This document shows positions 36,062 to 45,657 of a DNA stretch of 64,000 nucleotides, piece after piece; the stretch's first letter is position 1, and every line of letters starts with the position of its first letter. The stretch lies in assembly GCF_024721305.1 (NCBI RefSeq), contig NZ_JAMXOD010000005.1, forward strand, positions 119,071 through 183,070. Direction: 5' to 3'. The stretch is from Aequitasia blattaphilus. GTDB taxonomy: Bacteria; Bacillota; Clostridia; Lachnospirales; Lachnospiraceae. The translations under genes were made by a program, and so were the position numbers. The notes under the pieces are model-generated. The model made no database searches, was not told the origin of the DNA, and saw only the letters and a list, made by a program, of their open reading frames with translations.

Positions 36062-38433
36062 AAAACATCATCTCCTTTTTTTATCTTTTCCTCAATCAGT
36101 CTTGTAATCGTCTCAAGACACTGCTCCGGCGTAGAGTTCGGTCCAAAAAAAGCATCCACTCCCAGAAAACCTACACCTTCTTCTTTTATTTTCTCTTCAT
36201 AGAAATTGTGTTCTTCCTCTTTCTCTGCAATCCTGCCACCTGCCCAGACAACCATTTGATCTCTTAGCCCCAGTTCCTTTAATCGCTGGGATACTCGGGG
36301 GAAAAGAGTTCCTCCTAAACCAAGAAGGTTACTCACACCAATTGCATCTGCATTCACTTCAGCTGCTACCTCTGCCACCGTCTCCGGCAGATTCATTCCT
36401 CGCAGAAAGACCACATCAAATCCTGCATGCTGAAAGGTCTCCCGAATCAAATTGACACCATTGACATGGGCATCTGCTCCAATTGTAGCAACCACAATTT
36501 TCTGTGAACGTGTGGGCTCCCGTTCCGGCTCCACATGGACATCCTGAGCCGTAATTGCAACCCTGGAAGAATCAACCATTTGAGGAGTGTACCCTGGTAT
36601 ATAACGTTTGATTCCATCTGGATCACGGTTTACCTTCACAAACCGCTTCAAATCCCATCCACCTGCTCTGGGACAATCCAGCTTTCCGGATTTACCTCCC
36701 TCAACAATCAAGTCAATAAGCTCTGTATCTTTCCACTGCATCCAAAATTGAGGTGTAATAGCCTTTGGCTTCAAACTACGTTCCGGAAGGTTTAGTACCG
36801 CCTCTAACACAGCCATTGCCTCCTCCAGAATCTCTTTCTTTCGTTCCGTGATACGGCTGTCTTCAATATCCACTCCATAAGTATTTGTGAATACATTGTT
36901 GGTTCCCCAAATCGCCCGTCCCATGGATGATCCCGTTGGGATTCCTACGGATTCAGCTGCCTTTGGCCGGTAAAAATCGGCACCTCCCAGTTTTGCATTA
37001 ACCGCCATGCGGGCAAAGTGTGCAGCTTCTGCAATTAAATCCTCCGGCGGACTTTGAAATGTTTCCGGAACAACAATTAATCCATCACTCCACAAGGTTT
37101 CCCGGAAAGCACGCATAAGGGCTAAATCAGCAAAAATGTTAATTCCACCCACATTCATCTGTATGGCTGAAAGCTCTCTGGGAAGTCCGCTATGAATCGC
37201 CAGTCCTTCTGCAAGAAGACACATAGCAAGAGCCATGCCGTCTGTTCCTCCTATATTGTTCAAATGCTTGTGAGACTCCAGCTGAACATAAATATTGTTT
37301 TCTCCGCAAATCTGCAGTGCTTTATAACCATTTTCCACCTTCGTTCTGTAGTCATGAATCCCCCTTCCACCAAAGTGAACATGGAGAACCGGTCCAATAT
37401 CGGTGCCGTCAAATCCAGCAATAAAAGCATTTAATATTGAAAGATGAGGTGTATCACCGGTGGCATTAATGCGCAGGGGATGCTTTACCCCTCCACCCAT
37501 CTGGATAAACTCCCTTTCTCCTTTTGGTGTGATACCGCCCTTTCCTCTGGATTGGTCTATAAGCTCACGTCCTTTAAGAGGATCTATATGACGGGTCGCC
37601 TCACTGTGGACAAAATGAAATAAAGTCTCATCTAATTTCTCTGCAAAAGCATACATTTCTTCTGATTCCTTAATGGTCTCCTCTGCTGAATTTCGTCCAA
37701 GAATCGGATTCTGCACAGGCCATCCCCGTTCTCTTGCCTTTCTTGCCAATTCATAAATACGGTAACCACTGCGCACAGTGCCGGCCACCTCACGGGGATA
37801 CGGTGCCGGAAGTCCTGTCACCTCTCCATTTTCATCAATATCCGGCATCACAACACCGAAGCACTCTCCGTAAGCTCGTAAAGCTTCTATATCCTCTTTA
37901 ATAATTTGTTTCGTTTTTTTCTGCATTGTCAGGTTTCTCCTTGATATTAGTCCTAATTCCATACGAACACGGGGAATCAATCCTCCCCATTGCAATGTCT
38001 TACTTGTAATTTCTGATATCGCCTTAAGATTTTGAATCACTCCTTCTGAAATAAACTGTCCTTTATCCAAATCCGCTTCACAGATATCTCCTGTTTTCAC
38101 AAAATCTACTACATCAGCCTCCCATACAGGTAATCCAATGTTAATGGCATTACGGCGGAAAATCCGGGCAAAGCTTTTGGCAATTATTAAAGAGACTCCA
38201 AACTGTTTCAACGCAAGAGGAGCTTGCTCTCTGGAAGAACCACATCCAAAATTACGTCCGGCAACTAGGATTGCTCCTGGAGTGCAAATCGATTGGAAGT
38301 CAAACTCCGCCAGCCCGGTCATAGCGTATTCTCCCAGCTTGTCGTAAGGCTCTGACATGGCGTAGCCGGGAAGAATCTGATCCGTATCCACATCATCACC
38401 TAAAACAACTATCTTTCCTTTGATTCTCTCCAT
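36058..38433 (-). CDS. dmdB-mgm: Fusion: 2,3-dimethylmaleate hydratase small subunit + 2-methyleneglutarate mutase
   Basis: A single 791-residue frame joining two enzymes. Residues 1-165 are an aconitase-type swivel domain ([28 protein letters not shown]), the DmdB partner of DmdA. From Met170 to the end is an adenosylcobalamin-dependent mutase converting 2-methyleneglutarate to (R)-3-methylitaconate. Its C-terminal B12-binding domain has GADAHVNG (the DxHxxG motif, near 654), GVSNLLG and WAGGR. The two are separate proteins in E. barkeri. Met170 (ATG at 37924-37926) is preceded by AAGGAG at 37937-37942, so a mutase-only product of 622 residues may also be made. Start: ATG 38433, with AAGGAG upstream, rather than GTG 38442. 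Confidence 0.88.
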   Translation of the reverse strand: MERIKGKIVVLGDDVDTDQILPGYAMSEPYDKLGEYAMTGLAEFDFQSICTPGAILVAGRNFGCGSSREQAPLALKQFGVSLIIAKSFARIFRRNAINIGLPVWEADVVDFVKTGDICEADLDKGQFISEGVIQNLKAISEITSKTLQWGGLIPRVRMELGLISRRNLTMQKKTKQIIKEDIEALRAYGECFGVVMPDIDENGEVTGLPAPYPREVAGTVRSGYRIYELARKARERGWPVQNPILGRNSAEETIKESEEMYAFAEKLDETLFHFVHSEATRHIDPLKGRELIDQSRGKGGITPKGEREFIQMGGGVKHPLRINATGDTPHLSILNAFIAGFDGTDIGPVLHVHFGGRGIHDYRTKVENGYKALQICGENNIYVQLESHKHLNNIGGTDGMALAMCLLAEGLAIHSGLPRELSAIQMNVGGINIFADLALMRAFRETLWSDGLIVVPETFQSPPEDLIAEAAHFARMAVNAKLGGADFYRPKAAESVGIPTGSSMGRAIWGTNNVFTNTYGVDIEDSRITERKKEILEEAMAVLEAVLNLPERSLKPKAITPQFWMQWKDTELIDLIVEGGKSGKLDCPRAGGWDLKRFVKVNRDPDGIKRYIPGYTPQMVDSSRVAITAQDVHVEPEREPTRSQKIVVATIGADAHVNGVNLIRETFQHAGFDVVFLRGMNLPETVAEVAAEVNADAIGVSNLLGLGGTLFPRVSQRLKELGLRDQMVVWAGGRIAEKEEEHNFYEEKIKEEGVGFLGVDAFFGPNSTPEQCLETITRLIEEKIKKGDDVL
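37924..37942 (-). promoter_or_regulatory. Retained internal ribosome site and start for mgm inside the fused frame
   Basis: Minus-strand AAGGAG (37937-37942) lies ten bases before an in-frame ATG (37924-37926) at the exact border between the hydratase and mutase domains. It is probably the original start site of a formerly separate mgm gene, possibly still used. Confidence 0.6.
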
Positions 38434-38434
38434 A

Positions 38435-39625
38435 TTACACACTCCTTGCTGGCACAGTGATTTTCCCTGCCACCGCAGTCTCTGCCGCAGTAGCGGGAGA
38501 AGCCAAATAAATCTCCGTCTTTAAATTTCCCATGCGTCCAGGAAAATTGCGGTTTGTAGTTGATACAACTATATCCCGCTCATTGGTTAAGCCTTCATGT
38601 GCACCAAAACATGGTCCACATCCAGGATTCAACACCGTGGCTCCTGCATCCCGGATCACCTTGCACCATCCCAGCTCTTCCATCTCTTTCAGCACTTCCT
38701 TTGAAGAAGGTATAATCAATGTGTTTACATCTGGATGTACCGACTTTCCCTCAAAAACCTTTACCACCTGTGCCATATCATACAGACGTCCATTCGTACA
38801 GGAACCTATTACCACCTGAGTAACAGGCTTCCCTTCTACTTCCTTCACTGTTACCACATTAGCCGGTGAAAAGGGACAGGCAATCTGCGGTTCCAGTATA
38901 TTTAAATCAATTTCCCGCAGCTCCGTGGTATCAGAGTCATATTCTATGCCTCCAAAAAGAGTAATCATTGCACCAAGCTCGATTCCCATATTGCATACGG
39001 TCATTCTCTCGGAAATTGAAAACTTTTCAATCCCCGGACCAGTAAAAAGAAGCCCTCGATCCACAAAATAGTCTGTGCCAAATAGTTTCCCCAAATAAAG
39101 AATCAAATCTTTTCCAAATACGTTAGAAGGACATTTTCCATGAAGGTAAATTTGAACCACCTCAGGAACCTCCAGATCCAATCTGCCAGTCGCCATTACC
39201 GCTGCCAGCTCTGTTGAACCAACTCCAATTCCAATGGCTCCATATCCTCCACAGGTTCCCGTATGGGAATCTGCAATTACTACCAGTTCACCTGGCTGTA
39301 CACAGTGCTTTTCATAGATTAACTGGTGTATTACCCCTTCTCCCCGCTGGTAGAGACGAATTCCAAACTCCTTGGCGAAATCACTCATAACCCATACATT
39401 GTTCCTGGCTTTCTCTGTTGAAGCGGGATAAATATGATCTGCAACAAAGACTACTTTTTCCGGGTCAAACACCTTATCTACTCCAATCTTGCGGAACATA
39501 TCGATTGCAATTGGAGCCGTAACATCATGAGCCCCAGCCAAACTCACCTTACAGGAAATCTCCTGCCCTGGATCAACTTTTTCCATATCGGCTGCTTTCG
39601 CCAAATATTTTTCAATTATATTCAT
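38435..39625 (-). CDS. dmdA: 2,3-Dimethylmaleate hydratase large subunit
   Basis: A 396-residue aconitase-family protein of the short homoaconitase/isopropylmalate isomerase type. It carries the [4Fe-4S] cluster: VIGSCTNGR and NPGCGPCFG supply the three cysteines, and [12 protein letters not shown] a substrate/cluster loop. With the swivel subunit encoded next (as part of the fusion) it should hydrate 2,3-dimethylmaleate to (2R,3S)-2,3-dimethylmalate. Its last codons contain the ribosome site of that gene. Family alone would also allow isopropylmalate isomerase; no leucine genes are near. Confidence 0.9.
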   Translation of the reverse strand: MNIIEKYLAKAADMEKVDPGQEISCKVSLAGAHDVTAPIAIDMFRKIGVDKVFDPEKVVFVADHIYPASTEKARNNVWVMSDFAKEFGIRLYQRGEGVIHQLIYEKHCVQPGELVVIADSHTGTCGGYGAIGIGVGSTELAAVMATGRLDLEVPEVVQIYLHGKCPSNVFGKDLILYLGKLFGTDYFVDRGLLFTGPGIEKFSISERMTVCNMGIELGAMITLFGGIEYDSDTTELREIDLNILEPQIACPFSPANVVTVKEVEGKPVTQVVIGSCTNGRLYDMAQVVKVFEGKSVHPDVNTLIIPSSKEVLKEMEELGWCKVIRDAGATVLNPGCGPCFGAHEGLTNERDIVVSTTNRNFPGRMGNLKTEIYLASPATAAETAVAGKITVPARSV

Positions 39626-39641
39626 TTTTTCATCTTCTTTC

Positions 39642-41906
39642 TTAAGGACATTTCTTGTAATACTCCCTCATGATATCAATCGGTTGTATGGGAAGTTTTC
39701 CAAAATGGATATCCAATGCATTCTCTACCCCATCTGCTGTGGCAGGTATTGCAGGTATCAGAGCAGGCTCTCCCACTCCCTTTGCACCAAATGGTCCTGC
39801 TTCTCCAGCACTCTCCACCACAATTGGATATATATTGGGCACGTCCATCATGGTTGCCAGCAAATACTTTGAGAACAGAGGATTTGTGATTTTTCCATCC
39901 TTTACTTCCGTTTTTTCCAGTAAAGCGAATCCCGTACCCATCACCACACCTCCCTCAATTTGTCCTTCTACCGCATGTACATTCACTGCCGTTCCCACAT
40001 CATGGGCAGAAATGACATTGAGGACATCTACCAGTCCGGTTTCAATATCTACTTCCAAATCCACAAGGGCAGCGGCGTAGGAATAAACTTCAAAAGGTGA
40101 ACCTGTCATATCCTTTGGATCAAGACCTGTTGTCACGGGATTGTAGGAACCACAACCTAATGCCAGCTTACCCAGCCGTTTCATCTCTCCCATAAGTTCA
40201 CCGTAATCCATACGTACCTCTGAATGAGCCTTTACCCTGATTTCTCTGTCCTGAAAAACCAGCTGATCAGCAGAAGTTTTCAAATAATCTGCTGCCACTG
40301 AGGCTAATGTTTCTTTCGCCATACGAGCTGCTAAAAGAGTGGCGTTACCCGATATGAAGGTCTGGCGGCTTGCTGAACTGGCTCCACCTTCCGGCGTCAC
40401 CTGAGTATTGGCAAATGTGACATGAACATCTTCGTATGTCAGTCCTAATTCTTCTGCTGCAATCTGAGCCATTACAGAAGTCGAGCCTTGTCCAATATCA
40501 GCACAGCCTACCATAAGATTCACGCTGGCATCCGGTAATACCTCAAGAAATGCTCCCGCAGGATTGGGGAGCCCGGTATTCCCGATTCCATAATACATAC
40601 AGCCATAGCCGCGGCCACGCCGCTTGCTCGGTCCAGAAGGAATACAAGAGGGCAAAACCTCCTTTGCCTTTTCCCTGACGGCTTCCAAACATGGTATGAA
40701 ACCAACATTATTGTCCAGCTTTTGTCCAGTAGGAGTTGTGGTACCAGGACGATGGGCATTCAATAATCTCAGCTCAATAGCATCCATGCCTAATTTCTTC
40801 GCAATTGCATTCATCTGTCCTTCATGGGCAACTGCAACCTGGGGCACTCCAAATCCCCGGAAGGCACCTGCCATTGGATTATTCGTGTAATAAAAGGAAG
40901 CGTCCACCCGTACATTTGGAACCTCATACGGACCAGCTGCATGAACTGCCGCCCGTGTTATCACTGCCGGTCCATAAGATGCGTAGGCACCAGAATCACT
41001 GGTTATATTGACCTGAACTGCCTTTATTTTTCCATCCTTTGTTGCACCCGTTTTATAATGCAGCTTCATCGGATGACGTTTAGAGGACAACAGGGTTGAC
41101 TCTTCCCGGGAACGTACAATTTTTACTGGCCGCCCTGTATAATATGCCAGCAATGCCCCATGACACTGTACTGAGATATCTAGTTTTCCTCCAAACCCTC
41201 CACCCGTTGTCATCTGCACAGAAACAACCCGGTTATTTGGAAGGTTCAACATTGCTGCAATTTCTCCCCGGTCATAATGGGGGTTCTGGGTAGAACTATG
41301 CACCGTCATAATTCCATTCTCATAATGAGCCAAGCCAGCTTCCGGTTCGATAAACATATGAGACAGCATAGGGGTTTCATAATCATTCTCTACAATGACA
41401 TCGCAGTTTTTAAAAGCCTCATCTACATTTCCATGCTCCAAGTGTTTTATCTGATATTGATTTCTGTCCCCATGTATTTTCGGTGCATCCTTCTTGGCTG
41501 CCTGTTCAATGGTAAGCACCGGTTCGTGTTCCTCATATTCCACACGAATGGCTTCCAAAGCCTCTTGTAGCAACTCTCTGCTTTCCGCTGCCACCAATGC
41601 AATTGCATCTCCGTAGCGCCGTATTTTATCCTCTACCAGAATTGGTTCATCTTTCAAAATAATCCCAATGCGATTCTTTCCTGGAATATCTTGATGGGTC
41701 AAAACACATTCCACACCAGGAATTGCCAATGCCCCTGATGGATCAAAAGACTTCACAACGCCTGCAACGATTGAGCTCCGGAAAACACCGCCCCACAGCA
41801 TCCCCGGCACCTTCATATCCGCCGCAAACCGAGCAGTTCCCATAACCTTGTCCAGTGCATCCTTCCTGGTTACACTCTTCCCCATAACAGAATAATTATG
41901 ATTCAT
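39642..41906 (-). CDS. ndhL: Nicotinate dehydrogenase molybdopterin subunit (undivided)
   Basis: A 754-residue large subunit of the xanthine dehydrogenase family, binding molybdopterin-cytosine dinucleotide. It hydroxylates nicotinate at C6. Motifs: [19 protein letters not shown] and the catalytic Glu in [11 protein letters not shown] near the C-terminus. In E. barkeri this chain is split into two proteins, NdhL and NdhM, whose combined size is about this length; here it is one frame with no internal stop. The start overlaps the end of the iron-sulfur subunit gene by 11 bases. Nicotinate as substrate rests on the operon. Confidence 0.88.
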   Translation of the reverse strand: MNHNYSVMGKSVTRKDALDKVMGTARFAADMKVPGMLWGGVFRSSIVAGVVKSFDPSGALAIPGVECVLTHQDIPGKNRIGIILKDEPILVEDKIRRYGDAIALVAAESRELLQEALEAIRVEYEEHEPVLTIEQAAKKDAPKIHGDRNQYQIKHLEHGNVDEAFKNCDVIVENDYETPMLSHMFIEPEAGLAHYENGIMTVHSSTQNPHYDRGEIAAMLNLPNNRVVSVQMTTGGGFGGKLDISVQCHGALLAYYTGRPVKIVRSREESTLLSSKRHPMKLHYKTGATKDGKIKAVQVNITSDSGAYASYGPAVITRAAVHAAGPYEVPNVRVDASFYYTNNPMAGAFRGFGVPQVAVAHEGQMNAIAKKLGMDAIELRLLNAHRPGTTTPTGQKLDNNVGFIPCLEAVREKAKEVLPSCIPSGPSKRRGRGYGCMYYGIGNTGLPNPAGAFLEVLPDASVNLMVGCADIGQGSTSVMAQIAAEELGLTYEDVHVTFANTQVTPEGGASSASRQTFISGNATLLAARMAKETLASVAADYLKTSADQLVFQDREIRVKAHSEVRMDYGELMGEMKRLGKLALGCGSYNPVTTGLDPKDMTGSPFEVYSYAAALVDLEVDIETGLVDVLNVISAHDVGTAVNVHAVEGQIEGGVVMGTGFALLEKTEVKDGKITNPLFSKYLLATMMDVPNIYPIVVESAGEAGPFGAKGVGEPALIPAIPATADGVENALDIHFGKLPIQPIDIMREYYKKCP

Positions 41907-42384
41907 GTTTCAATGCCCCCTTTGCGTCCCTTGCTGTTTTCACAGCTTGAAAAATCTTTGCGTAACCGGTACAACGGCACAGATTACCAGACATAGCCTG
42001 CTTTATTTCTTCATCTCCAGCTTTTGGGTTCTTATCCAAAAGAGCTTTTGCCGCCAGAATCATCCCTGGTGTACAGTATCCACATTGTACCGCTCCCACA
42101 TCCATAAATGCCTTCTGGATGTAGTTTGGTTTCCCATTTTCAGACACGCCTTCCAAGGTAACAATTTGGCTCCCCTCCGCCTGCCCCACAAGCATAAGGC
42201 ATGAGGTTACAGCTTCCCCATTAAAAATAATTGTACATGCACCGCACTCTCCCTCACCACAGCCTTCCTTAACACTGGTTAGATCCATATCCTCTCTGAG
42301 AAAATCCACCAGACGCTTATTGGGCTCTGTTAAGACAACGACATCCTTGCCATTCAGATTAAAATTAATTGTAATCTTCTCCAT
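41896..42384 (-). CDS. ndhS: Nicotinate dehydrogenase [2Fe-2S] subunit
   Basis: A 162-residue protein with the two [2Fe-2S] clusters typical of small subunits of molybdenum hydroxylases. The N-terminal plant-ferredoxin-type site uses C42, C47, C50 and C62 ([11 protein letters not shown]). The C-terminal helical site uses C101, C104, C136 and C138 ([14 protein letters not shown]). It passes electrons from the molybdenum site to the FAD subunit encoded directly upstream. Length and motifs are complete. Confidence 0.93.
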   Translation of the reverse strand: MEKITINFNLNGKDVVVLTEPNKRLVDFLREDMDLTSVKEGCGEGECGACTIIFNGEAVTSCLMLVGQAEGSQIVTLEGVSENGKPNYIQKAFMDVGAVQCGYCTPGMILAAKALLDKNPKAGDEEIKQAMSGNLCRCTGYAKIFQAVKTARDAKGALKHES

Positions 42385-42401
42385 ACTAATCTCTCCTCGT
42401 T

Positions 42402-43268
42402 TTATGCCAATTCAAAATCGGATAAAATCTGCTCAAAGCAACCCATTGCTGCGCCACGAACGCCTTCCCTCTTGTAAACCACAGAAGGGCGGGTCGCAAT
42501 GGTCTTCTGAACCACTGCGGTAAAAAGGGGTAGGCTTTCACGAAAAACATTCCTGGCAACTGGCTTATCCCGTAAAGCAGCTTCCACCTCTGGTACCCGC
42601 ATTGGATGTTTCCCCACTGCACCCAGCACTACACGGCAATCCTCGATTCTATTGTCCAGACTCCTTTTTATATAAATACTTACGGCCAAAACCACAATTG
42701 CCAATGACTTTCTTTTCCCGATTTTGAAGTACCCTACCCCTTCATTTCTATTGAGCATCGGTATACGAACCTCCGTAAGAAGCTCATCTGGTCGAATCTG
42801 ACACCTTCCAGGTCCTTCGTTAAATTCATCAATCGTCATGACACGTTCCCCTTTTGTACTCCTGAGCACAAGCTCTCCACCATAAGCAAGGAGCGTAGTT
42901 GGCGAATCTCCTGCCACCGAGGCATTTACAACATTTCCCCCAATGGTACCCAGATTTCGAATCTGAGGAGATCCCACATGTACAACTGTTTCATGCAAGG
43001 CTGGAAGCATTGCCCTAATCCACTGATCCTTCTCCAATGCTGCAAAAGTATTCAAGGCTCCTATTCTTATGTGGGTATCCTGACGAATGTAACGCAATTC
43101 ATCAATTCTGCTGATATCAATTACATGAGCAGGAGTCTTTTTTCTCTCATTTAATTCAATAACCACATCGGTACCACCAGCCACTAGAGCAGAATCTTCT
43201 TTATAAACAGCAAGAAGTTCTAAGGCTTCCCCTATCCCAGCTGGCGTGTGATAAGTAAATTTTTTCAC
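42402..43268 (-). CDS. ndhF: Nicotinate dehydrogenase FAD subunit
   Basis: A 288-residue FAD-binding subunit of the CO dehydrogenase/xanthine dehydrogenase type. It carries the FAD pyrophosphate loops LVAGGTDVVIELN and GTIGGNVVNASVAGD, and C-terminal CO_deh_flav_C features. I use the GTG at 43268 (AAAGGAG eight bases upstream), three bases after the stop of hgd; the ATG at 43316 lies inside hgd and gives a basic extension foreign to the family. It should deliver electrons to NADP+ as in the known nicotinate dehydrogenase. Confidence 0.9.
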   Translation of the reverse strand: MKKFTYHTPAGIGEALELLAVYKEDSALVAGGTDVVIELNERKKTPAHVIDISRIDELRYIRQDTHIRIGALNTFAALEKDQWIRAMLPALHETVVHVGSPQIRNLGTIGGNVVNASVAGDSPTTLLAYGGELVLRSTKGERVMTIDEFNEGPGRCQIRPDELLTEVRIPMLNRNEGVGYFKIGKRKSLAIVVLAVSIYIKRSLDNRIEDCRVVLGAVGKHPMRVPEVEAALRDKPVARNVFRESLPLFTAVVQKTIATRPSVVYKREGVRGAAMGCFEQILSDFELA

Positions 43269-43270
43269 AC

Positions 43271-44167
43271 TCAATGCTCCTTTCCGCTGATTTCTATTTC
43301 TATTAAGTCTTCCCAAATCTTTACAATGGAAGACATATCCCTCCGATTCAATCCCTTTGCCCTTGCCGTCTCATAAACTTGTGCCGCCGTCGCAGTAACT
43401 GGAAGGGGAACCGCTTCTTCCTTTGACGCTTCCAATGCAATACCAAGGTCTTTATGCTGAAGATCAACGGCAAAGCCTCCGGAATAGCTGTTTGCCATAA
43501 TGAACTTTTCCAGCTTTGCTTCCAATGCATAGCTTCTTCCAGAGCTCTTTGAAATAACCTCTCTCATGATTTCCACAGACAATCCGCATTTTACGCCTAA
43601 GGCAAGAGCCTCTGCCAAGGCAGCCATATTGCAGCCCAGCAAAAGATTATTAATCATTTTTATAGCATCTCCACAACCAACTTCACCTACGTGATAAATG
43701 TTTTTTCCAAGAACCTCAAAGAGAGGCTTCACTTTAAAAAACGTATCGTCCTTCCCGCCAACCATAATGGTCAAGGTTCCCGCAGATGCGCCAGAAACAC
43801 CGCCACTTACCGGCGCATCTATGTAGTCGATTCCATATTCTTCTGCTTTTTTTGCAATCCTTTTTGAACTGCCTGGTGAAACAGAGCTCATATCAATAAT
43901 AATCGTCCCTTGCCTGCTGTTTTTAAAGACCCCATCTTCTCCAGTCATTACAGCTTCTACAATTTTTGCATTTGGCAATGAGGAAATAATGGTATCCGAT
44001 TTCGAGGCAAGCTCTGCTACTGTCTTGCATCCTCCCGTTACCTTCTCCTCCAATTCCTTCACCACTTCGTCTCTTACGTCATACACATAAACCTCATATC
44101 CTGCTCCCATAAGATTCAAAGCCATCGGCTTCCCCATTGCACCTAATCCTATCAATCCAATTTTCAT
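43271..44167 (-). CDS. hgd: 2-(Hydroxymethyl)glutarate dehydrogenase
   Basis: A 298-residue beta-hydroxyacid dehydrogenase (3-hydroxyisobutyrate dehydrogenase family). It should reduce (S)-2-formylglutarate, the product of enamidase, to (S)-2-(hydroxymethyl)glutarate with NADH. The N-terminal Rossmann motif GLIGLGAMGKPMA, the substrate loop DAPVSGGVSGA and the catalytic Lys in AIKMINNLLLG are present. Similar proteins reduce tartronate semialdehyde or succinate semialdehyde; the operon decides the substrate. Confidence 0.9.
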   Translation of the reverse strand: MKIGLIGLGAMGKPMALNLMGAGYEVYVYDVRDEVVKELEEKVTGGCKTVAELASKSDTIISSLPNAKIVEAVMTGEDGVFKNSRQGTIIIDMSSVSPGSSKRIAKKAEEYGIDYIDAPVSGGVSGASAGTLTIMVGGKDDTFFKVKPLFEVLGKNIYHVGEVGCGDAIKMINNLLLGCNMAALAEALALGVKCGLSVEIMREVISKSSGRSYALEAKLEKFIMANSYSGGFAVDLQHKDLGIALEASKEEAVPLPVTATAAQVYETARAKGLNRRDMSSIVKIWEDLIEIEISGKEH

Positions 44168-44193
44168 ACTTTATCTCCGATTTCTACTTTTAT

Positions 44194-44772
44194 TTAGCGT
44201 AATCCATCTTCCCCTTTAATCTCAGAAACTTGAAGCCCTCCGATACGTGGATGAGGACGTCCACCTGTGGTAAAAGCCAAAGCCACCACAATTTCATTCC
44301 ATTTTGGTGCATCCGGAATGCGCACTTCCATGGCATCATAGTGGGTGCGAACGAAAGCCGCATCCTTGTAATGAAGTGGAACATCTAAGGTCGTTCCGGC
44401 TGGTCCTGTTTTTTTAGCGGAAGGGATAATTGATTTCCCTCCTCCAATTGCTTCCCGCATTGGCTTTCCAAGTTTCGGATGCAGTATGGCCGCCCCATGC
44501 TCAAGCTCTCCATCCAGACCAATAATGGCACCTTTTCCGTAGCTCTGTACTGGCAGTCTCAGTGCCTCTGCTGCTTTCTTGCTTAAATAATCACCTAAAT
44601 ACTCTCCTATCTCTGAAAGCTCACTTAAATCCTCTGTGTAGCCTCCTGCAAAAGGATTTTCAATAACGGCTGCTACTGTGCAGCGTTTAATCGGAATCTC
44701 CATAGGAGTAAATCCCTCTCTGTGAATCACTTCAATATTTGTCACAACTTTTCGAATTACCGGTACTTTCAT
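44194..44772 (-). CDS. AA_synth-family protein (PF06684-like), role in pathway unknown
   Basis: A 192-residue protein of the poorly understood 'amino acid synthesis' family (DUF1185). Hallmarks are AAVIENPFAGGYTEDL, SYGKGAIIGLDGELEHGAAILHPKLG, the basic stretch SAKKTGPAGTTLDVPLHYKDAAFVR and a C-terminal ALAFTTGGRPHPRIGGL. No enzyme of the classical nicotinate route belongs to this family. Family members often accompany amidohydrolases and catabolic genes, so a lactam or imine hydrolysis or proofreading step near enamidase is conceivable, but that is speculation. Confidence 0.75.
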   Translation of the reverse strand: MKVPVIRKVVTNIEVIHREGFTPMEIPIKRCTVAAVIENPFAGGYTEDLSELSEIGEYLGDYLSKKAAEALRLPVQSYGKGAIIGLDGELEHGAAILHPKLGKPMREAIGGGKSIIPSAKKTGPAGTTLDVPLHYKDAAFVRTHYDAMEVRIPDAPKWNEIVVALAFTTGGRPHPRIGGLQVSEIKGEDGLR

Positions 44773-44790
44773 CTCTATAAAACCTCTCTT

Positions 44791-45657
44791 TCATTTTTCC
44801 ATTTTTAATAATCCTCCCGGATCATAGTGCACCGTATTTCCTTGAACAGTGGCAATACATGCCAATAGTTTTCCCTTGTGATACTGTTTCTCCCCCTCTT
44901 CTAAAACCTGGGCAAGAGCTCGTTTTATTTCCTCTTCACCAAGTACATCTAAATGAGTTACCACTCGTTGGTCTGCAATGTCGCTTCCCGGCTCTACATT
45001 CCCTGCCAATTCTGTATGAACTCTGGGAGAAGAGATGTAAGAGCAATCTGCCAAAAATGTAGCAAGTGCATCTGCATCTCTGCAATACTTCGAGAATGCG
45101 GTTACTCCACTTGCAATCCCAGTTGTTAAGCTTCGTCCTCCCAGTCCACTGGTTGCAATTCCACCAATCCCTTCTTCTGCCTCAAGATTCAACACTTGAT
45201 TAACACCAGCACAGCTGACATCATAAACCACTCCCAACGAAAGGCGTTCTCCTTTACTTAACCTTACCGCTATATCTCCTCCATTATTCACCACTACCTT
45301 CTCTGCTCCATTTTTCTGTAGAAAATCAGCTACCCTGTCCGACATTGCTCCCGCAACAGCCGCCATTGGTGTAAGGTTTTGACTTCTCGTATTTACAACT
45401 GCCTGAGCCATTTCCAATGGGATTCCGGACAGATTTTCAAGGTCAAGCTCTGAGGGATAACAACGAAGAAGTTCATGATAACGATGAATTTCTTCTAAAC
45501 CTCCCTTAATAACCGAAAAGGCTGAGCTACACAATTTCGTATCAAGCTTTCCTCCCCGATAAGCAGAAACAACCATGGACACCGGTCCATAATCAAAAAA
45601 CACCTGTCCGGAAGGCAAAATCCAGAACCCTTCTTTTTCTCCTTTATCTTTCCTCAC
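44791..45657 (-). CDS. UPF0280 family (ApbE-like) protein
   Basis: A 288-residue protein of the UPF0280 family, distantly related to the ApbE flavin transferase fold. Visible are MAAVAGAMSDRVADFL, VVNNGGDIAVRL and IATSGLGGRSLTTGIASGVTAFS, which resemble the FAD- and metal-binding loops of ApbE. It overlaps the start region of hnr's 3' end by 14 bases, so the two are tightly coupled. A role in attaching or inserting a flavin into 6-hydroxynicotinate reductase is plausible by position only. Confidence 0.8.
   Translation of the reverse strand: MRKDKGEKEGFWILPSGQVFFDYGPVSMVVSAYRGGKLDTKLCSSAFSVIKGGLEEIHRYHELLRCYPSELDLENLSGIPLEMAQAVVNTRSQNLTPMAAVAGAMSDRVADFLQKNGAEKVVVNNGGDIAVRLSKGERLSLGVVYDVSCAGVNQVLNLEAEEGIGGIATSGLGGRSLTTGIASGVTAFSKYCRDADALATFLADCSYISSPRVHTELAGNVEPGSDIADQRVVTHLDVLGEEEIKRALAQVLEEGEKQYHKGKLLACIATVQGNTVHYDPGGLLKMEK

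Noticed and set aside
38435-39625. Isopropylmalate isomerase (leuC) for the aconitase-like large subunit
   Set aside because: The family fits, but no leucine biosynthesis genes are near and the small subunit is fused to methyleneglutarate mutase, which points to dimethylmaleate hydratase.
39642-41906. Selenocysteine (in-frame TGA) in the nicotinate dehydrogenase subunit
   Set aside because: The frame is open throughout. In the E. barkeri enzyme selenium is a labile ligand of molybdenum, not an encoded residue, so nothing in the sequence can show it.
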